Source of the DNA: JALTID01 sp027004335 [NCBI: bacterium]
GTDB taxonomy: Bacteria > JALSQH01
Assembly: GCA_027004335.1 (NCBI GenBank)
Contig: JALTID010000142.1
Location: 1-9,604 of the forward strand
DNA length: 9,604 nucleotides
Reading direction: 5' to 3'
In this document: piece after piece, positions 1 to 5,950 of the stretch
How the letters are laid out: the number at the start of each line of letters is the position of its first letter
Numbering within the stretch: position 1 is the stretch's first letter
The notes under the pieces: model-generated
Told to the model about the DNA's origin: nothing
Seen by the model: the letters and a program-made list of their open reading frames with translations, nothing else
Databases searched by the model: none
Translations under genes and position numbers: made by a program

Positions 1-482
1 GTAGGAAGCCTGTCTATATCCAACTCCCCAGTTACCTGTACAACCCTCCTCCCATTCTCCGAAGTAAAAGCTTCCCACTTAACATTCTTAAAATACTTGT
101 AATTATCAAAGGCCTCTCCAACAGTGATTGACTTATCAAAATCCAGAATGCCACCTTTCACAAGAGCAACATCGCTTGTTGTTTCTTTTATTCCACTTGC
201 AAGAATCCCAACAAAAAACAGCCCGAAAAATCCCAGAACAATGACTCTTCGGGTTTGAGGAACATCAACAGGATGCTCCTTGGCTTTTTCGATTAGTTCT
301 TTTCTCTTTATTAGATAGAGAGGAAATCCAATGATCCACAGCAGCCAGGTTACTACTGCCCATCCCCCCGCAGACATATTTGTAAAGCTCTTCTCCCCTG
401 GAATTTTCCCTATCTTGTTCTTTGTTGCATCGTAATAAACCCAGAAGGCTGAAGCAATTATAATTAATGCTATGTAATTCAT
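1..482 (-). CDS. Small membrane protein of unknown function, partial (3' end beyond window)
   Basis: The reverse strand is open from an ATG at 482 to the window edge, giving 160 codons with no stop, so the C-terminus is missing. The start is supported by a purine-rich AAGGGGGG just upstream (complement of 486-493). The protein begins MNYIALIIIASAFWVYYDAT, a hydrophobic N-terminal segment, followed by a second hydrophobic stretch at about residues 43-63 (WAVVTWLLWIIGFPLYLI), a basic linker, and a third at about 83-103 (VIVLGFFGLFFVGILASGI). A soluble, probably extracytoplasmic part follows, with the phrase GGILDFDKSITVGEAFDNYK and a short WEAFTSENGRRVVQVTGE beta-like segment. Similar unnamed membrane proteins with a small beta domain seem familiar from proteobacterial genomes, but I do not recognise a function. 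It is divergent from the glycyl radical operon and has no evident link to it. Confidence 0.75.
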   Translation of the reverse strand, partial: MNYIALIIIASAFWVYYDATKNKIGKIPGEKSFTNMSAGGWAVVTWLLWIIGFPLYLIKRKELIEKAKEHPVDVPQTRRVIVLGFFGLFFVGILASGIKETTSDVALVKGGILDFDKSITVGEAFDNYKYFKNVKWEAFTSENGRRVVQVTGELDIDRLP

Positions 483-522
483 TTTCCCCCCTTGTTTTTT
501 TACTCTAAATTCCACTATTTGT

Positions 523-551
523 TAAATACAACTTAAGTGCCACAAATGCAA
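523..551 (-). promoter_or_regulatory. Possible promoter of the leftward membrane-protein gene
   Basis: Read on the minus strand there is TTGCAT (complement of 546-551), a 17-base spacer, and TATTTA (complement of 523-528), about 40 bases upstream of the ATG at 482. Both hexamers are imperfect and the region is AT-rich, so this is only the best candidate seen. Confidence 0.25.
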
Positions 552-720
552 CCCACTGAAAATAAAACTTTTCTTTTAATAAAATAAATCTATCCTCAAA
601 TTTTATACATAAGTTTTAGAAAATTGACAAATTTTAACCAAATTTCTCCCTTTCAAAACTAAATATACTGCTCACCATGGTAGAAAATATTTATCCCTTC
701 TTACATTTACCGGCGTTAGC

Positions 721-749
721 TTGACAATTAGGTTACTATATGCTATCCT
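721..749 (+). promoter_or_regulatory. Sigma70-type promoter of the regulator/glycyl radical enzyme operon
   Basis: A perfect TTGACA at 721-726 is followed after exactly 17 bases by TATCCT at 744-749. The latter matches TATAAT at four of six positions. It lies about 35 bases upstream of the regulator ATG, and no other convincing promoter is seen inside the following four genes, so it probably drives the whole operon. Confidence 0.65.
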
Positions 750-754
750 CAAAT

Positions 755-765
755 TGGTACGACCA
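755..765. promoter_or_regulatory. Candidate FadR/GntR-type operator overlapping the transcription start
   Basis: The sequence TGGT-ACG-ACCA at 755-765 is a perfect inverted repeat with a 3-base centre and matches the TNGTNNNACNA pattern of operators bound by the FadR branch of GntR regulators. It begins 6 bases after the -10 hexamer, where a bound repressor would block initiation. The next gene encodes a FadR-branch regulator, so autoregulation is the simple reading. The match and position are seen; binding is inferred. Confidence 0.6.
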
Positions 766-785
766 TTGAACCAGTGGAGGTGATA

Positions 786-1523
786 ATGGATTTTCTGGGA
801 AAAATTGAGCCCTTGAAGCCCCAGAGGATTTCCGATGAAATTCTCAATATCCTGGTAGAAGAGATCCTAACAGGAAAATTTTCATCGGGTGACAAACTCC
901 CACCAGAAAGGATGCTGGCTGAAAAATTTGGTGTCCACCGCAACAGTGTAAGAGAAGCCATAAAAAAATTAGAAATGCTTGGCCTGGTAGAGGTTAAGCA
1001 GGGCAACGGCTCTCTTATAAAAGCCATAGATAAAGAGGGGAATATCCTTCTATTGGGATACATTTTTGAGCATCCAGAATTTGTAACTCTGAAAATTTTA
1101 AAAGATCTGCTGAGATTCAGATATCTTCTTGAGACAGATGCCGCAGAGCAGGCAGCAACAATGAGAAGCGAAAAAGAACTGGTTTTACTGAATGAAATCC
1201 TTTATCAGGAAGAGAGAAATTTCAGCAATTCACCAATTTTTTCTCAGCTGGATTATGAACTACATCAGCAGATTATTACTGCTTCAAAAAATGTAGTTCT
1301 TCAGCTTGTTATAAACTCTATAAAAAATACCTATCTCACTTTTTCAGGAATTTTCTTCAGTGAAGTAGAAGTGATCCCATTCGTATATGAAAGACATGTA
1401 AGGCTAATTGACGCAATAAAAGAAAAAAATGGGAAACTTGCAAGGAAAATAATGGAGGAACTTTTAATCCATGGAGAGGAACATCTCCTTAAAAAACTCC
1501 AGAAGGGAGGGAGCTATGAGTAA
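786..1523 (+). CDS. GntR-family transcriptional regulator, FCD-type (FadR branch)
   Basis: This 245-residue protein has the usual length of a FadR-branch GntR regulator. An N-terminal winged helix (about residues 12-80) carries the classic pattern SGDKLPPERMLAEKFGVHRN, then SVREAIKKLEMLGLVEV. The C-terminal all-helical FCD domain shows the RFRYLLETDAAE helix (111-121) and likely metal/effector ligands Asp156 and His160 (DYELH), His204 (ERHVRLIDAI) and His229 or His233. FCD proteins commonly bind carboxylates beside a divalent metal. I chose the ATG at 786 because GGAGGTGAT lies at 777-785, ending directly before it; a GTG at 774 in the same frame would place that ribosome site inside the gene. 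Its last 8 bases overlap the start of the glycyl radical enzyme gene, which indicates translational coupling and local control. A suitable operator lies at 755-765. The ligand is unknown, but the context suggests the substrate or product of the enzyme. Confidence 0.93.
   Translation: MDFLGKIEPLKPQRISDEILNILVEEILTGKFSSGDKLPPERMLAEKFGVHRNSVREAIKKLEMLGLVEVKQGNGSLIKAIDKEGNILLLGYIFEHPEFVTLKILKDLLRFRYLLETDAAEQAATMRSEKELVLLNEILYQEERNFSNSPIFSQLDYELHQQIITASKNVVLQLVINSIKNTYLTFSGIFFSEVEVIPFVYERHVRLIDAIKEKNGKLARKIMEELLIHGEEHLLKKLQKGGSYE
1505..1510 (+). promoter_or_regulatory. Ribosome binding site deciding the glycyl radical enzyme start
   Basis: GGGAGG inside the last codons of the regulator gene lies 5 bases before ATG 1516. 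This favours that ATG over the in-frame ATG at 1471, which would lengthen the protein by 15 residues and overlap the regulator by more than 50 bases. Confidence 0.6.
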
Positions 1524-3915
1524 AGAATCAGCAACAGTAAGAATCTGGAAACCCTCAGAAAAACTACCCCCCAGAATTAAGAAACTGAGAGATGAGTATT
1601 TTTCATTCTACGACAGAGATTATTTTAGAAATGAGGTGAGGGCATACACCACGGGAATGCCCGGTGATCCGGTATGGTCACCTCACAACTGGGGGGTAGT
1701 CCCCGAACTTTTTCCATTCATGAAAGGGATGTTTGATGCATTGAGAGCTTTGGCTGAAGAAGTTAAAGTGCCTGATGATTTCTGGAAACATACCATTGCA
1801 TATAGAAGAGGATTATTCTTTAAAATTGTTTTAGAAAAATATCTGCCGGTAAAAATCCTTGAGCAGGAGCTGATTGTAGGATCATATTTCAATACAGCCC
1901 TCTCCAAGGTTCTTAGACCTGATGAGCAAAAAGAGTGGTATAAAAGAGAATTCCGCTGGTATAAGAAACTTGAATTTTTAAATGATGTGGGAATTGGAAA
2001 TACCGGTGCAATCCCTGGACACATCATTCCCAATTATCCAAAAGTTTTAAAGATGGGTATGAAAGGGATCGTGGAGTATATTGAAAGTGAGATTGAGAAA
2101 GAAACAGATAAAGAAAAGATAGAGTTTCTCCAGTCCATGATTCTATCTTTAGAAAGTGCAAAGATGCTATCTGAGCGTTACAGCTGGGAGGCAAGAAAAC
2201 TGGCTCAGGAAGAAAAAGACCCTCAGAGAAAGGAAGAGTTAGAGGAGATCGCAAGGATCACGGCAAAAGTACCATGGGAACCAGCTGAAACCTTCTGGGA
2301 GGCGCTCCAGTCCATCTGGATTACCCATATGCTGGTGATGGCAGCTGAATCTTACCCGGGTGCAGGTTTATCCCATGGGAGATTTGATCAATACATGTAT
2401 CCCTACTACAAAAAGGATATTGAAGAGGGCAGGATAACAAAGGAATTTGCCAGAGAGCTTCTCATGGCATACTGGATCAAGCACAACTATGTGTATGATT
2501 ATCAAGGAAGAGTTGGGCAGAATCAGGGAATTAATTCCGGTTTTGGCCAGTTGATGACTCTAAGCGGGAAGGGTCCCAATGGTGAAGATATGACCAATGA
2601 GTTAACATGGTTGATTTTTGATGTGATTGAAGATATGAATTTACTGGAGCCAAAACCAAATATAAGAGTGCATAAAAATACCCCGGAACCCGTTCTCAAA
2701 AGGATCACTTCCATGGTAACCAAAACACAGGGCTCACCTTTCCTCATTAATTTTGATGAACAGGCAATTAAAGGACTTCTCTGGCAGGGGATGCCAGAAG
2801 AAGAAGTATGGGATTACGCTCCAGTAGGCTGTCTTGAAAATACTTTTCAGGGCAAGGATAGATCAGGAACAGTTGATGTGAATATTAATCTTTTAAAGGC
2901 CATAGAATTGACTCTTTTTAACGGCAGGGATATCAGAACAGGCAAAAGAATAGGATTGAAAACAGGTGACCCCAGAAAATTCAAAACATTTGAGGAGTTC
3001 AAACAAGCTTTCGTAAAACAGCTTAAATATATCATTGATAAACTTCTTGAACTTGCCATGGAGGCTGATGCCATAAGGGCAAAATTTGAACCCATTCCCT
3101 ATCTCTCTGCAATTGTTGATGGTTGTATTGAAAAAAGAAAGGATGTTACAGCAGGAGGCCCAGTGTACAACTTTATCACCGTGGAGGGGATCGGCCTTGC
3201 CAACACAGCTGACTCCCTCACAGCAGCTAAAAAACTTGTGTTTGAAGAGAAAAAGATTTCAATGGACGAGTTACTCTACCATATCCAGAATAATTTTGAG
3301 GGCAGAGAAGGTGAAAAGATCAGACAGATACTGATAAATAAAGCACCTAAATATGGCAATGATAATGATGAAGCTGATGCTATGGCACGATTTGTTTCGC
3401 AACTCTGGACAAAATATGTATTTACCAAAAAAAGTCCAACAACAGGAAGGAGATTTAGAGGAGGTTACCTCTCATGGAATTACTGGATAGCATACGCACC
3501 TGCTGTATCAGCCACCCCTGATGGTAGAAGGAGGGGAACATTTCTTGCCAATGCAATTGGACCTATTGACGGAATGGCAAAAAAAGGACCCACGGCGGAA
3601 GCACTTTCTGTGGGTAAATTAGGACTTGAAACAGCACCAAATGGGGATTCCCACACCATGAATTTCAGTCCTGCGATGCTAAGAGACGAAGAGCATGTAG
3701 AAAAAATGGCAAATTTCCTGAGAACTTATAACGAAAAAGGTGGCACTGCTCTGCAGATCAACATAATTGATGCTGATACACTGAGAGAGGCGCAGAAGCA
3801 TCCAGAAGATTACCAAAACCTTCTTGTAAGGATCACAGGCTACAATGCCTACTTTGTGATGTTAGGTAAGGAAATGCAGGATGAAATTATTGCAAGAGAA
3901 TCGCATAAGCTATAA
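1516..3915 (+). CDS. Glycyl radical enzyme of the PFL-like family (PflD / X-succinate-synthase-like or lyase; substrate unknown)
   Basis: The product is 799 residues, normal for the PFL-like family. The PFL domain spans roughly residues 15-670 and the glycyl radical domain the last 120. The thiyl-forming cysteine is Cys439 in DYAPVGCLENT, and the radical glycine is Gly775 in LVRITGYNAYF, followed by the usual EMQDEIIAR ending. Other family landmarks are GHIIPNYPKVLKMG (168-181), FDQYMYPYY (290-298), APKYGND (610-616) and SATPDGRRRG (665-674). The N-terminus (YFRNEVRAYTTG, SPHNWGVVPELFPF) differs from the typical start of choline or glycerol lyases and reminded me of alkylsuccinate/benzylsuccinate synthases and PflD-like proteins. 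The Glu two residues after Cys439 (Cys-x-Glu) is what dehydratases, decarboxylases and C-S or C-N lyases use as an acid-base. True pyruvate formate-lyase is unlikely because it has a Cys-Cys pair. The gene sits between its regulator and activase. The family is certain; the reaction is not. Confidence 0.92.
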   Translation: MSKESATVRIWKPSEKLPPRIKKLRDEYFSFYDRDYFRNEVRAYTTGMPGDPVWSPHNWGVVPELFPFMKGMFDALRALAEEVKVPDDFWKHTIAYRRGLFFKIVLEKYLPVKILEQELIVGSYFNTALSKVLRPDEQKEWYKREFRWYKKLEFLNDVGIGNTGAIPGHIIPNYPKVLKMGMKGIVEYIESEIEKETDKEKIEFLQSMILSLESAKMLSERYSWEARKLAQEEKDPQRKEELEEIARITAKVPWEPAETFWEALQSIWITHMLVMAAESYPGAGLSHGRFDQYMYPYYKKDIEEGRITKEFARELLMAYWIKHNYVYDYQGRVGQNQGINSGFGQLMTLSGKGPNGEDMTNELTWLIFDVIEDMNLLEPKPNIRVHKNTPEPVLKRITSMVTKTQGSPFLINFDEQAIKGLLWQGMPEEEVWDYAPVGCLENTFQGKDRSGTVDVNINLLKAIELTLFNGRDIRTGKRIGLKTGDPRKFKTFEEFKQAFVKQLKYIIDKLLELAMEADAIRAKFEPIPYLSAIVDGCIEKRKDVTAGGPVYNFITVEGIGLANTADSLTAAKKLVFEEKKISMDELLYHIQNNFEGREGEKIRQILINKAPKYGNDNDEADAMARFVSQLWTKYVFTKKSPTTGRRFRGGYLSWNYWIAYAPAVSATPDGRRRGTFLANAIGPIDGMAKKGPTAEALSVGKLGLETAPNGDSHTMNFSPAMLRDEEHVEKMANFLRTYNEKGGTALQINIIDADTLREAQKHPEDYQNLLVRITGYNAYFVMLGKEMQDEIIARESHKL

Positions 3916-4849
3916 TACTGATGAAAACTACGCTATGATCTTTAATATCGAGCGTTTCAGTACCGAAGATGGACCGGGGATAAGGACCACCGTCTTTTTT
4001 AAAGGATGCCCGCTTAAATGCCCATGGTGTCACAATCCAGAGAGTATTGACAGGAATCCTCAGCTTGTATGGTACTCAGTAAGATGTATTGCCACCATGG
4101 ATTGCATTAAAGCATGTAAAGAAAATGCCCTTCAGCTCACCCCCGAGGGGATGTACATAGACAGAATAAAATGTACCGCATGTGGTGATTGTGTTGAAGC
4201 GTGCCCATCAGGTGCTCTGGAGCTTATAGGAGAATATAAGAGTGTGGAAGAAATATTTGATGAGGTTATGAGGGACAACTCTTTTTACAAAAACTCCGAA
4301 GGAGGAGTAACCTTCGGAGGAGGAGAACCATTACTCCAGTATTACCCTTTAACCAGGCTTGCCATGATGTTCAAAGAAGCAGGTGTCCATACGGCTCTTG
4401 ATACTACTGCTTTTACTGCTAAAAAAATCCTAAATATGGTTCTTCCCTACATTGATCTTGTTCTTCTTGATCTCAAACAGATGGACCCAGAGCTTCATAT
4501 AAAATATACAGGAGTACCCAACAAAACAATACTTGAAAATGCAAAATATATTTCTCAGGTTCATAAGAAGAAGATCTGGGTGAGAACCCCTGTGATTCCT
4601 GGGTATACTGACCAGGATGAAAATATTGAAGCTGTGGCGAAATTCATTAAAGAAAATCTTCCCACATGTGAGCGTTATGATCTTCTTGCCTTTAACAACA
4701 CCTGCAAGGATAAATATGATAGATTGGGGATAAAATTTGAATTGGCTGACACTCCACTAATGAGGAGAGGAAGAATGCAGCAACTCCTTGATCTGGCAGT
4801 AAGAAAAGGAATCCCCACTACTTACTGGACAGGAACAGTTAGAGATTAA
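3881..4849 (+). CDS. Glycyl radical enzyme activating enzyme (radical SAM, ferredoxin-like insert)
   Basis: This 322-residue protein is a radical-SAM activase that uses S-adenosylmethionine to form the glycyl radical on the preceding enzyme. The SAM cluster motif is Cys43-x3-Cys47-x2-Cys50 in KGCPLKCPWCHNPES, preceded by RFSTEDGPGIRTTVF. The SAM-binding GGEP-type motif (TFGGGEPLLQYYP) begins near residue 144. A ferredoxin-like insert at 69-108 has a complete motif Cys98-x2-Cys101-x2-Cys104-x3-Cys108-Pro, but its first motif has only three cysteines, Cys69-x5-Cys75-x3-Cys79. The start is uncertain. ATG 3881 has AAGG 7 or more bases upstream and overlaps the enzyme gene by 35 bases. ATG 3935 (MIFNIERFS) would follow the enzyme stop by 19 bases and fits the usual activase N-terminus, but has a poor ribosome site. 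Pairing with the adjacent enzyme is inferred from the shared operon. Confidence 0.93.
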   Translation: MKLLQENRISYNTDENYAMIFNIERFSTEDGPGIRTTVFFKGCPLKCPWCHNPESIDRNPQLVWYSVRCIATMDCIKACKENALQLTPEGMYIDRIKCTACGDCVEACPSGALELIGEYKSVEEIFDEVMRDNSFYKNSEGGVTFGGGEPLLQYYPLTRLAMMFKEAGVHTALDTTAFTAKKILNMVLPYIDLVLLDLKQMDPELHIKYTGVPNKTILENAKYISQVHKKKIWVRTPVIPGYTDQDENIEAVAKFIKENLPTCERYDLLAFNNTCKDKYDRLGIKFELADTPLMRRGRMQQLLDLAVRKGIPTTYWTGTVRD

Positions 4850-4855
4850 GGAGGT
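4848..4855 (+). promoter_or_regulatory. Strong ribosome binding site for the split-barrel protein
   Basis: AAGGAGGT begins within the activase stop codon and lies 5 bases before ATG 4861. It is a near-ideal Shine-Dalgarno sequence and is stronger than the site before the activase, so this last operon gene may be made in higher amount than the activase. Confidence 0.65.
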
Positions 4856-4860
4856 AAACC

Positions 4861-5685
4861 ATGCTCTCAAAAGGAGCTCTTGAAATATTCAGAGGACCGT
4901 TAAATCCAAAATTTCTCGCCACTGTGGGTGAGGATGGAAGGCCCAATGTGGTTCTTATAATCTCCATCACTGCTCCCACAGATGATCATCTTGCTTTCGG
5001 GGAATTTATGATATGGAAAACAAAGAAAAATCTCCTGAACAATAATAAAATATACATATATGCCTTTACACAGAAGTTCAAAGCAACTGCAGGAAGAGCA
5101 CTCTTCAAGGGTTTTGTTAAAATGGGCCCAGAGGTTGACTATATAAACAACATGGATCTCTTCAGATACAACGCCTATACAGGAATAAGAAGCGCAGGGA
5201 TCATTCAGCCACTTTCAGAATTTCCCACTTTCAGAATACCAATAGTGTCCAGTCTTACCGGAATGGGATTACTTCAGGCAGGTAAGACACTTTTCAGGTT
5301 AACCAACAGAAAATCAGAGATTGAAATTCCAGAAGCAGTAAGAGAAAAATTTGATAAACTACTTGGCTTCAAAGTTATCTCTTTTGTAGAAGAAGACGGA
5401 TTCCCGGTAATTTTCCTCACCATGGCAATGAAACTTGTTGGAGATCATCTTATATTTCCCATCAACGGCCAGAACAAAAAAATTAAGAAGTTTCAAGAAG
5501 GTTCTCCTGTGGCAGTTGATATTCTTACTCTTGAACCAGCTTCCTATCAGCTCAAAGGAATATATGAAGGATACTCCCGCTGGGGGACTACCCCTGTAGG
5601 AAAAATCAAAGTCACAGAGGTGTATTCTGCTTCTCCTCCAGTACCGGGAAAGTTGATAAGCAGCGCAGAAGGAAGAGAACCTTAA
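4861..5685 (+). CDS. Tandem pyridoxamine-phosphate-oxidase-like FMN split-barrel protein
   Basis: This 274-residue protein appears to contain two related halves. The first (about 8-110) carries NPKFLATVGEDGRPNVVLI and then IWKTKKNLLNNNKIYIYAF, the usual pattern of FMN-binding split barrels, in which a K-x2-NL helix follows the second pair of strands. The second half (about 165-255) repeats it as LGFKVISFVEEDGFPVIFL, DHLIFPINGQNKKIKKF and PVAVDILTLEPASYQLKGIY. No signal peptide or membrane helix is evident, so it should be cytoplasmic. It follows the activase by 11 bases and so is the fourth gene of the glycyl radical operon. Split-barrel proteins bind FMN, F420 or haem, or act as reductases; which applies here is not visible. 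A role in supplying electrons to the activase, or in handling the enzyme's substrate or protecting it from oxidants, is an inference from position only. Confidence 0.78.
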   Translation: MLSKGALEIFRGPLNPKFLATVGEDGRPNVVLIISITAPTDDHLAFGEFMIWKTKKNLLNNNKIYIYAFTQKFKATAGRALFKGFVKMGPEVDYINNMDLFRYNAYTGIRSAGIIQPLSEFPTFRIPIVSSLTGMGLLQAGKTLFRLTNRKSEIEIPEAVREKFDKLLGFKVISFVEEDGFPVIFLTMAMKLVGDHLIFPINGQNKKIKKFQEGSPVAVDILTLEPASYQLKGIYEGYSRWGTTPVGKIKVTEVYSASPPVPGKLISSAEGREP

Positions 5686-5705
5686 GAAATTCTTAATCTT
5701 AAGAA
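5682..5705. repeat. Three alternating TTAAGAA heptamers at the operon end
   Basis: TTAAGAA (5682-5688), its exact complement TTCTTAA (5690-5696) and TTAAGAA again (5699-5705) lie head to head with spacers of 1 and 2 bases. They span the stop codon of the split-barrel gene. The middle unit can pair with either neighbour, but both hairpins are AT-only apart from one pair, have very tight loops and no U-tract, so this is a poor terminator and could instead be a protein site. Confidence 0.45.
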
Positions 5706-5871
5706 CAGATAATAATTCCCTTTAACAACCTGATCGTTTTGATATAACCATATTGGTGATTTGATAGTCTCAACGACAGATATGTGAGATGGCGAAGCAC
5801 AGGAGAGACAAAAAATCTTTTCCTCTGCAGGTCATACCTACCAAAAATTGTGGTGGAAATTGGGCAGATCG

Positions 5872-5890
5872 ATTGTATACATTATACAAT
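5872..5890. promoter_or_regulatory. 19-bp perfect palindrome abutting the icd promoter (candidate operator)
   Basis: ATTGTATA (5872-5879), a CAT centre, and its exact complement TATACAAT (5883-5890) end one base before the -35 hexamer of the isocitrate dehydrogenase promoter. The size and placement suit a dimeric regulator, either an activator at about -45 or a repressor covering the -35 region. The GTATAC core is reminiscent of GntR-family operators, but no specific regulator can be assigned. Confidence 0.55.
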
Positions 5891-5891
5891 T

Positions 5892-5919
5892 TTGACATCA
5901 ATCTCATCCTCAATATAAT
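5892..5919 (+). promoter_or_regulatory. Near-perfect sigma70-type promoter of icd
   Basis: TTGACA at 5892-5897, a 16-base spacer and TATAAT at 5914-5919 are both exact consensus hexamers. A start near 5926 would give a leader of about 25 bases carrying the GGAGGTGA ribosome site (5939-5946) before ATG 5951. This shows the gene is transcribed separately from the upstream operon and fixes the start codon downstream of the longer open frame. Confidence 0.8.
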
Positions 5920-5950
5920 AGAAGCAAATCAATTTGATGGAGGTGAAAAT

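Larger units (their letters stand above)
483..785. other. Divergent intergenic control region
   Basis: This roughly 300-base AT-rich stretch separates the leftward membrane-protein gene from the rightward regulator operon and has no plausible coding sequence. It contains the candidate leftward promoter (523-551), the rightward promoter (721-749), the TGGT-N3-ACCA palindrome (755-765), a perfect 13-bp direct repeat (590-602 and 743-755) and a small ACCATGGT palindrome (674-681). I see no riboswitch-like fold or RNA gene in it. Confidence 0.6.
5686..5950. other. Intergenic control region before isocitrate dehydrogenase
   Basis: This 265-base region lacks a convincing gene. It holds the heptamer repeats (5682-5705), the palindrome ACCA-TAT-TGGT (5747-5757) just beside a TATAAC (5743-5748), a 19-bp perfect palindrome (5872-5890) and a strong promoter (5892-5919). 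The isocitrate dehydrogenase frame stays open back to an ATG at 5789, but those codons (many Lys/Arg, then Asn/Ile-rich) do not look like the family's N-terminus and include the promoter. Confidence 0.6.

Noticed and set aside
624-629. TTGACA in the divergent region as a second rightward promoter
   Set aside because: No -10-like hexamer lies 15-19 bases downstream; the sequence there is TTTCTCCC.
774-785. GTG start of the regulator at 774
   Set aside because: It would place the excellent GGAGGTGAT ribosome site inside the gene; ATG 786 directly follows that site.
749-1063. Minus-strand open frame opposite the regulator
   Set aside because: It is antisense to a clear GntR coding sequence, its product resembles no protein I know, and it has no ribosome site.
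786-5685. Benzylsuccinate/alkylsuccinate synthase small subunits
   Set aside because: I looked for a short Cys-rich frame beside the enzyme gene. The genes are packed edge to edge and no such frame exists in the window.
5789-5950. N-terminal extension of isocitrate dehydrogenase from ATG 5789
   Set aside because: The frame is open, but it contains the consensus promoter and the palindrome, has no ribosome site, and precedes a strong GGAGGTGA-ATG at 5951 that matches the family's normal N-terminus.
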